From Acidobacteriaceae bacterium (GTDB lineage Bacteria > Acidobacteriota > Terriglobia > Terriglobales > Acidobacteriaceae), in the NCBI GenBank assembly GCA_003132405.1, contig PKXQ01000132.1, forward strand, positions 1-53,011: 53,011 bases of DNA, written 5' to 3'. Under the pieces are notes generated by a model that was given only the letters and a program-made list of their open reading frames with translations, was not told the DNA's origin and did no database searches. Shown in pieces: positions 45,460 through 53,011 of the stretch (the first letter of the stretch is position 1; the number at the start of each line of letters is the position of its first letter). Position numbers and translations under genes: made by a program.

Positions 45460-46494
45460 TCACGCTTCAGCAAGCACACTTGGTGCCGCGGGAGTCATGA
45501 TCGTCGCCGCAATGGCAGCCAGGCGTTGATACGACCGCAGCCGGTCGGCATGTTCGTACGTGTCCGTCACTGCGATCACCTCATTCGCCTCCGTGTCGCG
45601 GACCAGCTTTTCCAGCCCCGCCTTCACGGTTGCATCCGATCCCACGATCGCAGCCCCCAGCTTGCTCTGGACGGCCGCTCGCTCCCAGTCCTGCCATAGT
45701 GGCTCCATGGAATCCAGCGGCGGCAACAGCTCCACCGGCTGGTTTCGGATCAGCCGCAGAAAGCGCTGCTGCGGAGTGGTAAATAGCCGCTGGGCCGCTG
45801 CATCTGTTTCGGCCGCGATCACCTGCACAGCCACGATGAAGTAAGGCGCACGTAACATTTCGCTGGGACGGAAGTGCTCGCGGTAAAGCTGCGCCGCTGT
45901 ATAAAGATACTCGGGAGCAAAGTGGGCCGCAAAGGCAAAGGGCAATCCCAACCTACCAGCCAGTTGTGCGCTGAATCCGCTCGACCCTAGTAACGTAATC
46001 GGCACATTGCTGCCCTGTCCGGGAATCGCTTTCACCGCCTGACCCGGCTTCTCTGGCCCTAGATAAGTGCGCAGTTCTTCCAGCAAGGCCGGGAAATCGT
46101 CCCCCGTCTGCCCCAAATCTCTTCGCAGCGCTCGCATCGTTTGAAAGTCGCCGCCCGGAGCGCGACCCAGCCCCAGATCGATCCGTCCGGGATAGAGCGC
46201 CTCCAGCGTCCCAAACTGTTCTGCCACGACCAGCGGAGCATGGTTTGGCAGCATCACGCCGCCGCTGCCCACTCGAATCGTTTTGGTCGCCGCCGCCACA
46301 TGCCCAATCAGCACGGGCGTCGCGGAGCAAGCCAGTCCTGCGATGGAATGATGTTCCGCCAGCCAATAGCGCTTGTATCCCAGTTGCTCTACGTGCTGCG
46401 CCAGATCCACCGAGCGGGCAATCGCGCTGCCCGCCGACTCACCGGCACGCATGCCCACTAGATCCAGCACCGAAACTGCTAATCCGTTAGCCAT
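45460..46494 (-). CDS. Luciferase-like (LLM class) flavin-dependent oxidoreductase
   Basis: A 344-residue protein from ATG 46494 ([12 protein letters not shown]). Bacterial-luciferase-family landmarks are [60 protein letters not shown] and [20 protein letters not shown]; the last of these contributes to the flavin pocket. It matches the subgroup often annotated MsnO8-like. It probably oxidises or monooxygenates an organic substrate with FMNH2; the substrate is unknown. The frame extends 25 codons upstream to 46569 but the extension is not conserved-looking. A terminator lies downstream; a tRNA-Gly gene lies upstream on the same strand. Confidence 0.9.
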   Translation of the reverse strand: MANGLAVSVLDLVGMRAGESAGSAIARSVDLAQHVEQLGYKRYWLAEHHSIAGLACSATPVLIGHVAAATKTIRVGSGGVMLPNHAPLVVAEQFGTLEALYPGRIDLGLGRAPGGDFQTMRALRRDLGQTGDDFPALLEELRTYLGPEKPGQAVKAIPGQGSNVPITLLGSSGFSAQLAGRLGLPFAFAAHFAPEYLYTAAQLYREHFRPSEMLRAPYFIVAVQVIAAETDAAAQRLFTTPQQRFLRLIRNQPVELLPPLDSMEPLWQDWERAAVQSKLGAAIVGSDATVKAGLEKLVRDTEANEVIAVTDTYEHADRLRSYQRLAAIAATIMTPAAPSVLAEA

Positions 46495-46795
46495 GCGAAT
46501 TAGATGAACCACCCAGAAAAGCGATGCGAACCCTGGCTGAAGCGAAGACGAAGCAGCCCATCGAATCATCTCGCGGATGCGGTAGGGCGTTTCATTGCAT
46601 CTGACGCAGGAGAGATTACGTCTCTTGAGGCGCCATATACGATGTATCCGGTGCCGGGCTCGATCGATGTCAGAGATGGTCGGGGATTAGCGGGAGGGGA
46701 GACGGGAAAAGGTCGACTCGGGCGGGAGGTAGGCCGAGACAAGGGCACTGCGAAACGTCTGCAGCCGCTGGGGAGCCGCGCAAAAGATAGAAAAC

Positions 46796-46870
<75 letters not shown>

Positions 46871-47078
46871 TCGTCGCTTCATTCTACAGCACTTGCATAT
46901 TTGCTGACAATTCACCCACCTGGATCGACTCCAAAAGGCGCCGAGCACCGTTTCTCGTCGCCAACCCTTTACAGCAAAGCGGAATCGTATCTGGCTGCCT
47001 GTCAGCATAAGTGACACAGATCTGAAAATGACGTCGGCTAAACAGACGATCGCGCCGACGAATCGAGAGGATAATTGA

Positions 47079-47477
47079 ATGAACGGATTTAAGTTTTTTG
47101 CATTCGCTATTGTCACCGGGCTCTGCTTCATACTCGCCGCTCCTGCGATGCATGCTCAGGTAGGCGTCGAAGTCGGAGTGGCGCCGGTCTGCCCCTATGG
47201 CTACTACGACGTTCCCCCCTACGATTGTGCCCCCTACGGTTACTATGGGCCAGAATGGTTTTCCGGCGGCGTCTTCATCGGAGCCGGCCCGTGGTTTCAT
47301 GGCCCCGATGGCTTTCACGGCCATGTAAATAATCGTTTCCATCCTGACCACGGCTACAACGGTCCCAGACCCGCGCGTGGTGACAAACCCGAACCGGGAA
47401 AGCGTCTCGACAAAATTGACCACTTCAAGGGTAATGAAGTGCGCGATGGACGCGGCCACGTCGCTGGCAAACGCTAG
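47079..47477 (+). CDS. Small secreted Tyr/Gly/Pro-rich protein
   Basis: A 132-residue exported protein. A signal peptide (about 1-26, ending MHAQ) is followed by VGVEVGVAPVCPYGYYDVPP, a Tyr/Pro/Gly-rich part with three cysteines, then GAGPWFHGPDGFHGHVNNRF and a charged C-terminal tail. The YGYY/PYGYYGPEWF style is seen in short exported proteins of acidobacteria (from memory). AGAGGA before the ATG supports the start, and a hairpin terminator follows the stop. Function unknown. Confidence 0.75.
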   Translation: MNGFKFFAFAIVTGLCFILAAPAMHAQVGVEVGVAPVCPYGYYDVPPYDCAPYGYYGPEWFSGGVFIGAGPWFHGPDGFHGHVNNRFHPDHGYNGPRPARGDKPEPGKRLDKIDHFKGNEVRDGRGHVAGKR

Positions 47478-47497
47478 CTGATCGAGAACATGAAAAT

Positions 47498-47545
47498 CAA
47501 AGGGCGGGCGGTCTCTTCACAACTAAGAGAACGACTGCCCTTTTC
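47498..47545 (+). terminator. Terminator after the secreted protein gene
   Basis: An interrupted stem pairs CAAAGGGC...GTCTCTT with AAGAGAAC...GCCCTTTT, ending in a short T run. Confidence 0.75.
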
Positions 47546-47744
47546 TCAATAACGCTATTGCCGCCCCTATTCTTCGTGCGCGCTCAGCTATACTTTGCCC
47601 GAGCGACCAGCACCATCAATCCCGGAGCCGCCAGCAGAAACGAGATTGCAGCCAGACTTCGAGTTAGTCGTTTATTGTGCGGGAGGATACTCAAAAAATC
47701 GTACACCCTGCCGGCCAGCCCTTGAAGCAAGAATCGAGGGATTC

Positions 47745-48470
47745 TTAGTACGGCTTTCCTGCTGGCGTCTGCCCGATAGCGGCGGTGATTTGGTTGCGCA
47801 CATCCCAGAGATCTTTGTAGAGCCAGCTCTCCATCCGCTGTTCCAGAACTTCCACAGGCGTACCCATGGTCCCGACCACTCGCCCACCAATGATGCGCTC
47901 GGCGAGTTTCAGATGGTGAAAGCGGAATAGTTGCATGCACTCGTCAAAGTCGAGCAGGCGCTCGGCAACATCGTGCAGGCCGAAAAATTCTTCGTGACGT
48001 CGATAGAGCTCTTCAGCAGTCAAACCCGCGCGCTCGAGTTGCTCATAAAAAGCTTTGCCAAGGCGCGGTCCCAGGTGCAACAACGACAGAAATCCCGGAG
48101 AATCGAGGCCGCTGCCGTGCCCCAGTCCAGCGCGAATCAAATGATAATCGTAAGGAGAAATCGTCTCCAGAATATGCAGCAACCCAATCGGCGGTTCGAG
48201 AAGGGAAATGGCGCGCCGGATGAGGCGTGTAGCGTTGCCATAATCCGCCCGCTCTAGCACTTCGAGCGCCCGGCCGAGTTCAAACTCCGCTCCCTTCATC
48301 AGCAATTCCGAGCTCTGGTGCACGACGAGAAAGGTCATCTCGTCTTTGTGCAATAACTCTTCCGCCGGCTTTTGCAATGCCAGCAATTCGTCGGTGCGCA
48401 AGTAGCGCTCGTAGTCCGTCGCTCCCTTGCCTTCAAGAATCGGTTTTGTGGATTCGTCGCGATGTGCCAT
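47745..48470 (-). CDS. kynA: Tryptophan 2,3-dioxygenase
   Basis: A 241-residue heme enzyme of the kynurenine pathway that opens the indole ring of tryptophan. Typical stretches are YERYLRTDELLALQKP, HKDEMTFLVVHQSSELLMKG with the heme/substrate region, LETISPYDYHLIRAGLGHGS, GLDSPGFLSLLHLGPRLG and FRFHHLKLAERIIGG. The length is a little short of the about 260-280 residues common for bacterial TDO. I start at the ATG at 48470, because an upstream GTG (48536) would overlap the ABC gene. The ABC gene stop is 18 bases upstream, so co-transcription is likely. No other kynurenine genes are nearby. Confidence 0.93.
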   Translation of the reverse strand: MAHRDESTKPILEGKGATDYERYLRTDELLALQKPAEELLHKDEMTFLVVHQSSELLMKGAEFELGRALEVLERADYGNATRLIRRAISLLEPPIGLLHILETISPYDYHLIRAGLGHGSGLDSPGFLSLLHLGPRLGKAFYEQLERAGLTAEELYRRHEEFFGLHDVAERLLDFDECMQLFRFHHLKLAERIIGGRVVGTMGTPVEVLEQRMESWLYKDLWDVRNQITAAIGQTPAGKPY

Positions 48471-48487
48471 TCGAAAAACCAGAAAAT

Positions 48488-49222
48488 CTATACGCTGTCG
48501 GACCGTAAATCTTCGACCGGATGATGTGGCGACCATTGCGGATCTTCCTCCGGCCTGACAATCTGGCCGTCGCGCATATGCACAATGCGATCGCCATACT
48601 CGGCCGCCTCGGGATTATGCGTGATCATGAGCACAGTCTGTCCCAGATCCTTATTCGATTGGCGCAGCATGTTAAGAACGATGCTCGAACTTTTCGAATC
48701 CAAATTTCCCGTGGGTTCGTCGGCGAGCACAATGGCTGGGCGATTGATGAGAGCCCGGGCCAGCGCGACTCGTTGCTGTTCGCCGCCGGAAAGCTCGTTG
48801 GGTCGATGATCGAGGCGGCCAGCAATTCCGAGCATCTCGGTGATTTTTTTCAAAAACGCCGCATCGGGCTTGCCCAAGCCCGCGATGTCAACCGCAATTT
48901 CAATATTCGAACGGGCGCTGAGCGTCGGCAAAAGATTAAATTTCTGGAAGACGAACCCGATCTTACTTTTGCGCAGCCGCGTGCGCTCGCCGTCGGATAG
49001 CGAAGCGAAATCCACCCCGTCGATGGTGACGCTTCCCGAGTCCGCGTGGGTCAGCCCGCCAAGCAAATAAAAAAGCGTCGACTTGCCGCTCCCCGAAGGG
49101 CCGACCACCGTGACGAACTCGCCTTTTTGCACGCTGAAAGACACACCGCGCAGAGCGGGCACGTCGACCTTGCCCACTCGATAGGTTTTGCGCAGTTCTT
49201 TCGCTTCAATGAATACTGCCAT
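48488..49222 (-). CDS. LolD/MacB-type ABC transporter ATP-binding protein
   Basis: A 244-residue ATPase. Walker A is [19 protein letters not shown], the Q-loop GFVFQKFNLLPTLS, the signature ELSGGEQQRVALARAL, Walker [17 protein letters not shown], and the switch region VLMITHNPEAAEYGD. It belongs to the same MacB/LolD/FtsE branch as the gene at 16339. No permease gene is adjacent: downstream is tryptophan dioxygenase and upstream a receiver gene. The start ATG at 49222 has no strong ribosome site. Its transport partner must lie elsewhere. Confidence 0.92.
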   Translation of the reverse strand: MAVFIEAKELRKTYRVGKVDVPALRGVSFSVQKGEFVTVVGPSGSGKSTLFYLLGGLTHADSGSVTIDGVDFASLSDGERTRLRKSKIGFVFQKFNLLPTLSARSNIEIAVDIAGLGKPDAAFLKKITEMLGIAGRLDHRPNELSGGEQQRVALARALINRPAIVLADEPTGNLDSKSSSIVLNMLRQSNKDLGQTVLMITHNPEAAEYGDRIVHMRDGQIVRPEEDPQWSPHHPVEDLRSDSV

Positions 49223-49299
49223 CCATTGAAAACGATATCACACGGAGAAGGATGATTGAGGCATGAGGGGACGCGTCGCTCCCTCATCCAGCGCGCCGC

Positions 49300-49743
49300 T
49301 CATGCGACGTTTACGTGCGCCACACCAGCATGCGCCGCCTTCGCTCCGGGCGGGCGCGGTTCGACCTGTCGCTTGGGCCCACGCTTGCGTACCAGGAGCA
49401 GCCGAATCCGTTCCAGCAACTCGGCGGGCTCGTACAATCCCTTGGGCAAGAAAACATCGGCCAGCGTTTCGCGTTCGTAAATTTTCGTGCGGCCGGAAAT
49501 GAGCACCGTGGGCGTCTGCGGCGAAACACGTTTGACTTCTTCGATCAGCCGCGAACCATCCACACCCGGCATGAGCAGGTCGGTGAGCACCAGATCGACT
49601 CCGCCTCGGCGAAAAGCCTCCAGCGCAACTTCGCCGTCCTTGCACGCCACCACGCGGTAGCCGCGGGTTTCCAGCAGGATTTTGCGTATCGAAAGCGCCT
49701 GTTCGTTATCGTCCACACAGAGAATTGTTTTTTTTGGCTTCAT
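49300..49743 (-). CDS. Receiver-only response regulator
   Basis: A 147-residue protein. An N-terminal REC domain has acidic pair Asp11/Asp12, the phospho-acceptor Asp55 in LVLTDLLMPG, Ser83 at the Thr/Ser switch and Lys101 in LPKG. About 30 basic/proline residues follow, with no output domain. It probably signals by protein-protein contact after phosphorylation. The start chosen is the ATG at 49743 (MKPKKTIL). The longer frame from 49770 adds nine residues without support. No histidine kinase is nearby. It lies 77 bases upstream of the ABC gene. Confidence 0.88.
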   Translation of the reverse strand: MKPKKTILCVDDNEQALSIRKILLETRGYRVVACKDGEVALEAFRRGGVDLVLTDLLMPGVDGSRLIEEVKRVSPQTPTVLISGRTKIYERETLADVFLPKGLYEPAELLERIRLLLVRKRGPKRQVEPRPPGAKAAHAGVAHVNVA

Positions 49744-49933
49744 TGATCTGACCGGGAGACTGCCGTCCACAAGAACTTTATAATCTCGTCCTTAATTTTT
49801 TAAGTGAGAGCGAAATGAATGCTAAACACAATTGGAGTCGCGGTAAAGTAGCGCGCTAGCCAATGGCACTCTGGTGCAAGGCAAACTCGTGCTATCGTGC
49901 CGGAAGCCGCGACTGGAGAGCTGTTTCATACTG

Positions 49934-50854
49934 CTAGATCGCAAGTGTCACTTCGCCGCGGAGCACTTCCACACAATTTCCACCGACGCGCACATTGACC
50001 ACATGGTTATCCTGCCGATCAGCCCGCTTGCTGGCGCGCACAAAAATGCGACTCGGACGGTGCACTTCCAGGCCTTGCTCGATCAGAACTTGCTCCTCGC
50101 TGGCAGCAACACCGTGCGCGACCATCCAAGCAGCGCAGCATCCGGCGGCCGAGCCCGTCGCGGGATCGTCGCCGTTGTAGAAAATCATGCGGGCGTGCAG
50201 CCGGGCTTTCGGATCCACGGTCTCGCGGCACACGAAATAAAAGAACTTCCCCCCGCTGCTCGCGAGATAATTGACGGAGCCGTCGAGATCCAGACGAAGG
50301 TTCTGCAAAGTTTTCAGCGATCGCAGCGGGGCGATAGTAAAAGGAACACCCGTGGAAACCGTCTGTATGGGCGCCGAACTATCAAAGTCAGCAGCTCTGA
50401 GGCCCGTGAGGCGCGCAACCGCGTCCACGTCGTGAATCACACCAAACTCAGGATCTTTCTGCGTCATTTCTCCAAAGACAGCCTGCGACGGATGTTCCGT
50501 GAAGCGCACCGGCACGGTGCCAACATTCAGATCGAGCCGAACTTCCGATGCGCCGCTCGCCCCCCGCAGAACGAACGCCGTCCCCAGCGTCGGATGTCCG
50601 GCAAAAGGCAACTCCTCCTGTACCGTGAAAATGCGCACGCGCACGCCGCGTTCTTTTTCCGCGGCCGCGTCACCGGGAAGAATAAAAGTCGTTTCCGAAA
50701 GATTCGTTTCGCGAGCCAGCGCCTGCATCAGCTCCGTGCTGAGGCCGCGACCGTCGAGGAAAACCGCCAGCGAATTGCCCGTCAGAGCGAGGTCGGTGAA
50801 TACATCGACCTGCGCCATGAGAAATTTCCGAATCGAAGCAGCCATACTACCCAT
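49934..50854 (-). CDS. PhzF family protein (isomerase/epimerase-like)
   Basis: A protein of about 306 residues with the duplicated diaminopimelate-epimerase-like fold of PhzF. Landmarks are VDVFTDLALTGNSLAVFLDG, the catalytic-region ETNLSETTFI with its Glu, FTVQEELPFAGHPTLGTAF, and ARMIFYNGDDPATGSAAGCC. Members isomerise phenazine intermediates or other metabolites; no phenazine genes are present, so the substrate is unknown. Starts at 50854 (MGSMAAS), 50818 (MAQVDVF) or the frame beginning at 50908 are all possible; no clear Shine-Dalgarno site decides. It is transcribed away from the peroxiredoxin gene. Confidence 0.88.
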   Translation of the reverse strand: MGSMAASIRKFLMAQVDVFTDLALTGNSLAVFLDGRGLSTELMQALARETNLSETTFILPGDAAAEKERGVRVRIFTVQEELPFAGHPTLGTAFVLRGASGASEVRLDLNVGTVPVRFTEHPSQAVFGEMTQKDPEFGVIHDVDAVARLTGLRAADFDSSAPIQTVSTGVPFTIAPLRSLKTLQNLRLDLDGSVNYLASSGGKFFYFVCRETVDPKARLHARMIFYNGDDPATGSAAGCCAAWMVAHGVAASEEQVLIEQGLEVHRPSRIFVRASKRADRQDNHVVNVRVGGNCVEVLRGEVTLAI

Positions 50855-51086
50855 TAGAGGGCCTGATTCCGACGTAAGATTCGCCCGATTGAAATTTTGC
50901 CGACACAAGAAACTTCAGGCCAGGGCAGAACCCATTGCTCCATGCGATACCATCTTTTGGAACGCAAATACCCGCGGCTCGCGCTTGACCAGCGGCTCGC
51001 CGCTCGATATTCTATTCCCTACTAACATTATAGGGTTTAAAACAAGCTAGGCCTTCATCCAATCGCAAAACCACTTGAGGACCGAC

Positions 51087-51746
51087 ATGTCTTTACGCAT
51101 CAACTCCGAAGCTCCTGATTTCACCGCTGAAACCACGCAAGGCCCGATCAACTTTCACGAGTGGATCGGTAACGGCTGGGCGATCCTCTTTTCGCACCCC
51201 AAAGATTTCACTCCCGTGTGCACCACCGAACTGGGATACATGGCCGGCCTGCAACCGGAGTTTGCTAAGCGCAACACCAAGATCATCGGATTGAGCGTCG
51301 ATCCCGTCGCCAGTCACGGCAAGTGGGCCGCCGACATCGAAGAAACCCAGGGCCACAAAGTGACCTACCCCATGATCGGAGATCCCGAGCTCAAAATCGC
51401 GAAACTCTACGACATGCTGCCCGAAGCATCTGGCACGACCAGCGAAGGCCGCACTGCCGCCGACAATGCCACCGTGCGAACCGTCTTCCTGATTGGCCCC
51501 GACAAAAAGATCAAGCTGATGCTGATCTACCCCATGAGCAGCGGACGCAATTTCGACGAGGTATTGCGCGCCCTAGATTCCATCCAACTGAACGCCAAAC
51601 ACAACGTCGCGACGCCCGTGAACTGGAAGCCCGGCCAGGACGTGATCATCCCCACCTCTGTTTCAGAAGACCAGGCCAAGCAAAAATATCCCGCCGGCTG
51701 GAAAACTCTGAAGCCCTACCTGCGAGTGGTGGCGCAGCCCAAGTAG
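51087..51746 (+). CDS. 1-Cys peroxiredoxin (Prx6 type)
   Basis: A 219-residue thiol peroxidase that reduces peroxides. The peroxidatic site SHPKDFTPVCTTELGYMAGL contains Cys45 (PVCTTE), and no other cysteine occurs, so it is of the 1-Cys class. The Prx6 C-terminal extension is present (LNAKHNVATPVNWKPGQDVI, ending PYLRVVAQPK). The start ATG at 51087 is supported by TTGAGG a few bases upstream; an upstream GTG/ATG-like start would add four residues. It is the last chromosomal-looking gene before the tRNA-Sec. Confidence 0.95.
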   Translation: MSLRINSEAPDFTAETTQGPINFHEWIGNGWAILFSHPKDFTPVCTTELGYMAGLQPEFAKRNTKIIGLSVDPVASHGKWAADIEETQGHKVTYPMIGDPELKIAKLYDMLPEASGTTSEGRTAADNATVRTVFLIGPDKKIKLMLIYPMSSGRNFDEVLRALDSIQLNAKHNVATPVNWKPGQDVIIPTSVSEDQAKQKYPAGWKTLKPYLRVVAQPK

Positions 51747-51840
51747 TTCGTGTTAGCTTGCGAACGAACTTTCTCGGCGATTTTGCGCGAAGGAATTGGG
51801 TGCTGCAAAAACTTCGCGCGCAAGAACTTCGCGAAACCAC

Positions 51841-51938
51841 GGAAGCGCATGCGGTCCGGTGATCGTCCCGGTCTTCAAAACCGGCGGGTGGCAGGCACTC
51901 CTGTCACCGATGGGTTCGACCCCCATTCGCTTCCGCCA
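51841..51938 (+). tRNA. selC: Selenocysteine tRNA (anticodon TCA)
   Basis: A 98-base gene. It has a long acceptor stem (GGAAGCGC... with ...GCTTCC), the anticodon arm CCGGT-CTTCAAA-ACCGG with anticodon TCA, and a long variable arm (GGGTGGCAGGCACTCCTGTCACC region). The T arm is TGGGTTCGACCCCCA and an encoded CCA is at 51936-51938. These are the bacterial tRNA-Sec hallmarks. Its product reads UGA as selenocysteine with SelA/SelB/SelD, none of which is in the window. It is immediately followed by recombinase remnants. Confidence 0.96.
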
Positions 51939-52009
51939 TTTATTTTCAATTGGTTATAGATGAGGCGGTCCAATCTCAGAGTGAGACCTCGGACCAAAAT
52001 CGGGTTGCT

Positions 52010-52030
52010 GTGATAAAAACGTGATAAAAA
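52010..52030. repeat. Tandem GTGATAAAAA direct repeat
   Basis: Two identical GTGATAAAAA units separated by one base lie about 70 bases after the tRNA-Sec 3' end. Their place between the tRNA and the recombinase fragment is where integrase arm-binding sites usually lie; that role is inference. Confidence 0.55.
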
Positions 52031-52084
52031 TTTCTCGCCTTCGCATTAGTTCCGGTCTCAAATTCTTGCGAGAAGTAGGCAGAG

Positions 52085-52234
52085 TCAGTTGATGGAATGC
52101 GGCGTCACGTGCTCGTGGCGGGCGGTGTCCATGGCTTCGATCAATGCTCTGGTGTTCTCGTCTAGGGGCCGGACATAAGTCGGCAGGATCTGGGTGTTGG
52201 CATGGCCTAGAAGATGTGCAACCGTCAGGCCCGT
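52085..52234 (-). pseudogene. C-terminal fragment of tyrosine recombinase (minus strand)
   Basis: Read on the minus strand, about 50 codons give GLTVAHLLGHANTQILPTYV then RPLDENTRALIEAMD and end HVTPHSIN-stop. This is the final segment of a tyrosine recombinase, with the Gly-His (LLGHA) box and the nucleophilic Tyr in ILPTYVRP. Everything N-terminal is missing: homology stops near 52234 where a different recombinase fragment begins on the other strand. It points toward the tRNA-Sec, the usual orientation for an integrase at its attachment site. Non-functional. Confidence 0.7.
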
Positions 52235-52239
52235 CGCAT

Positions 52240-52551
52240 GGCAATCCGAAGTACGTTTTCTGGAATGGGACGAGTCTGCCGAGTTCTGCGACGGGATTGT
52301 GGCAAGCAGACCTAAGACAGGTGATGAAGGACGCGGGTTTGTGGATCAAGGGCAATCTGTCACACCGATTCCGTGACACTACGGTAGATTTCTGGCTCGA
52401 ACAGGGTTGCGACATGACTACGATAGCCGCGATGCTGGGTGACACGGTCAGAACCGTCGAGCGGCACTATGCAGATCTAGCGTCAAAGCGGATGGGAGAC
52501 CGGCTGTCGAAACTGCCAACTCGGTCTTGGGGAGCAGAGGCTGGACGATGA
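52240..52551 (+). pseudogene. C-terminal half of a second tyrosine recombinase (plus strand)
   Basis: About 104 codons encode NPKYVFWNGTSLPSSATGLW, then HRFRDTTVDFWLEQGCDMTT, then LGDTVRTVERHYADLASKRM and a short tail. The catalytic box HRFRDT (His-x-x-Arg), the second box LGDT at the usual Gly-His position (Asp here) and the nucleophile in RHYAD are visible. The N-terminal catalytic Arg and the core-binding domain are absent. It begins abruptly near 52237. The stop TGA overlaps the ATG of the next gene (ATGA at 52548-52551). It cannot be active alone. Confidence 0.75.
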
Positions 52552-52958
52552 GTGAACTACTGACAGTTCGTGACGTCGCTACGGTTCTGAAGTGCGGCGA
52601 AGACGCTGTTGTTCGACGATTCGCGAAGGTGCCGGGAGTCATTGACCTGGGAAAGCCAGAGACCCGAAGTCGCCGGCGGTATCGCGTCTTGCGAATCCCG
52701 AAGGTTGTTGTCGAACAATATCTAACGAGAAAGAGCGGGCGCTCCATTCAAATTGAAGTACCTCAGAGAGTCGAGCGGCGGCGAAAGTCGGCGACGTGGG
52801 AGAACCGAGCGATTCTCAATCTCGCCAAAGCTGCCTTGCAGAACGAATGTCAGGACCGCAAGGCGTATCGGCGCATCGCAGACCGCGCACGTCTCTTGAC
52901 GGCGCATGTTCCCGAGGACCGATGGTCGGAGATTGTCTGGTTCGATGACGAGGACTGA
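52548..52958 (+). CDS. Excisionase-like helix-turn-helix protein
   Basis: A 136-residue DNA-binding protein. Its N-terminus MSELLTVRDVATVLKCGEDA and VVRRFAKVPGVIDLG matches the MerR/excisionase (HTH_17) type, followed by RRRYRVLRIPKVVVEQYLTR, the wing-like part. The C-terminal 60 residues are basic helices (NRAILNLAKAALQNECQDRK, AYRRIADRARLLTAH) of unknown function. The ATG at 52548 overlaps the recombinase stop (ATGA), so it was co-translated with the second recombinase. It would have guided excision or regulated the element. An in-frame TTG at 52527 is less likely. Confidence 0.75.
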   Translation: MSELLTVRDVATVLKCGEDAVVRRFAKVPGVIDLGKPETRSRRRYRVLRIPKVVVEQYLTRKSGRSIQIEVPQRVERRRKSATWENRAILNLAKAALQNECQDRKAYRRIADRARLLTAHVPEDRWSEIVWFDDED

Positions 52959-53011
52959 ACAGTCCCCAATGAGTGTAATCGTGAGTGGCTGTTGAAAAAC
53001 TCAATGCATGG

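Noticed and set aside
51954..52445. A 163-codon minus-strand frame over the recombinase region
   Set aside because: It is antisense to the plus-strand recombinase and out of frame with the minus-strand recombinase fragment; its Pro/Arg/Ser/His composition is that of a shadow frame.

Overview
The window looks like a chromosomal segment of an Acidobacteriota bacterium (class Terriglobia, near Koribacter or Sulfotelmatobacter-like lineages). This is inferred from a large TonB-dependent receptor with an N-terminal carboxypeptidase-regulatory domain, a GWxTD-domain exported protein, TMTC-like TPR membrane proteins, a fairly GC-rich composition, and short intergenic repeats typical of that phylum. 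No rRNA or other strict marker is present, so the placement is inference.

Layout. (1) 1-5.2 kb, accessory left end. It holds a decayed restriction-modification locus on the minus strand: a truncated Eco57I-like methylase, and a GIY-YIG/DEAH helicase split by a one-base frameshift. Next to it are a truncated unknown gene on the plus strand and a small XRE regulator. (2) 5.2-7.1 kb: a secreted PDZ protein, tRNA-Lys(CTT), a small conserved protein and a PilZ protein. (3) 7.2-14.3 kb, minus strand, an envelope block: GWxTD protein, carboxypeptidase-regulatory beta-barrel protein and TonB-dependent receptor. (4) 14.7-23.3 kb: RND/MacA-type adaptor plus a MacB-type ATPase without its permease, a TPR glycosyltransferase-like membrane protein, a transpeptidase-only penicillin-binding protein, a lipoprotein and a DUF885 metallopeptidase. 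(5) 23.6-25.5 kb: a DUF3800 gene and two small genes bracketed by imperfect direct repeats. (6) 25.6-38.7 kb, minus strand: uvrA, a CPBP protease, pyrE, mtnA, murG, murC, a small coiled-coil gene, ftsQ, ftsA and ftsZ. This is the distal half of a division/cell-wall cluster with housekeeping genes where murD/ftsW would normally lie. (7) 38.8-45 kb: a small membrane protein, an STN-domain protein, an exported protein, a TPR/phosphate-binding-like gene pair and an aldehyde dehydrogenase with a clear terminator. (8) 45-51.7 kb: tRNA-Cys, tRNA-Gly, a luciferase-like oxidoreductase, tryptophan 2,3-dioxygenase, a LolD-like ATPase, a receiver-only regulator, a PhzF protein and a 1-Cys peroxiredoxin. 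(9) 51.8-53 kb, accessory right end: a selenocysteine tRNA (UCA anticodon, long variable arm) followed by two truncated tyrosine-recombinase fragments on opposite strands and an excisionase-like gene.

Working together. The murG-murC-ftsQ-ftsA-ftsZ run makes lipid II and assembles the Z-ring; the transpeptidase protein and the envelope genes act downstream at the cell surface. The two ends carry foreign, decaying DNA. Both ends also show abrupt head-to-head joins of gene fragments (near 4.12 kb and 52.235 kb), which are either real deletions or amplification/assembly chimeras.

The most interesting points are the tRNA-Sec-linked integration remnant, the repeat-bounded DUF3800 cassette, the pentapeptide-repeat tail of UvrA, stop codons of murG and pyrE that lie inside dispersed repeats, and the frameshifted restriction helicase. 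No wholly new multi-gene system could be demonstrated from sequence alone.
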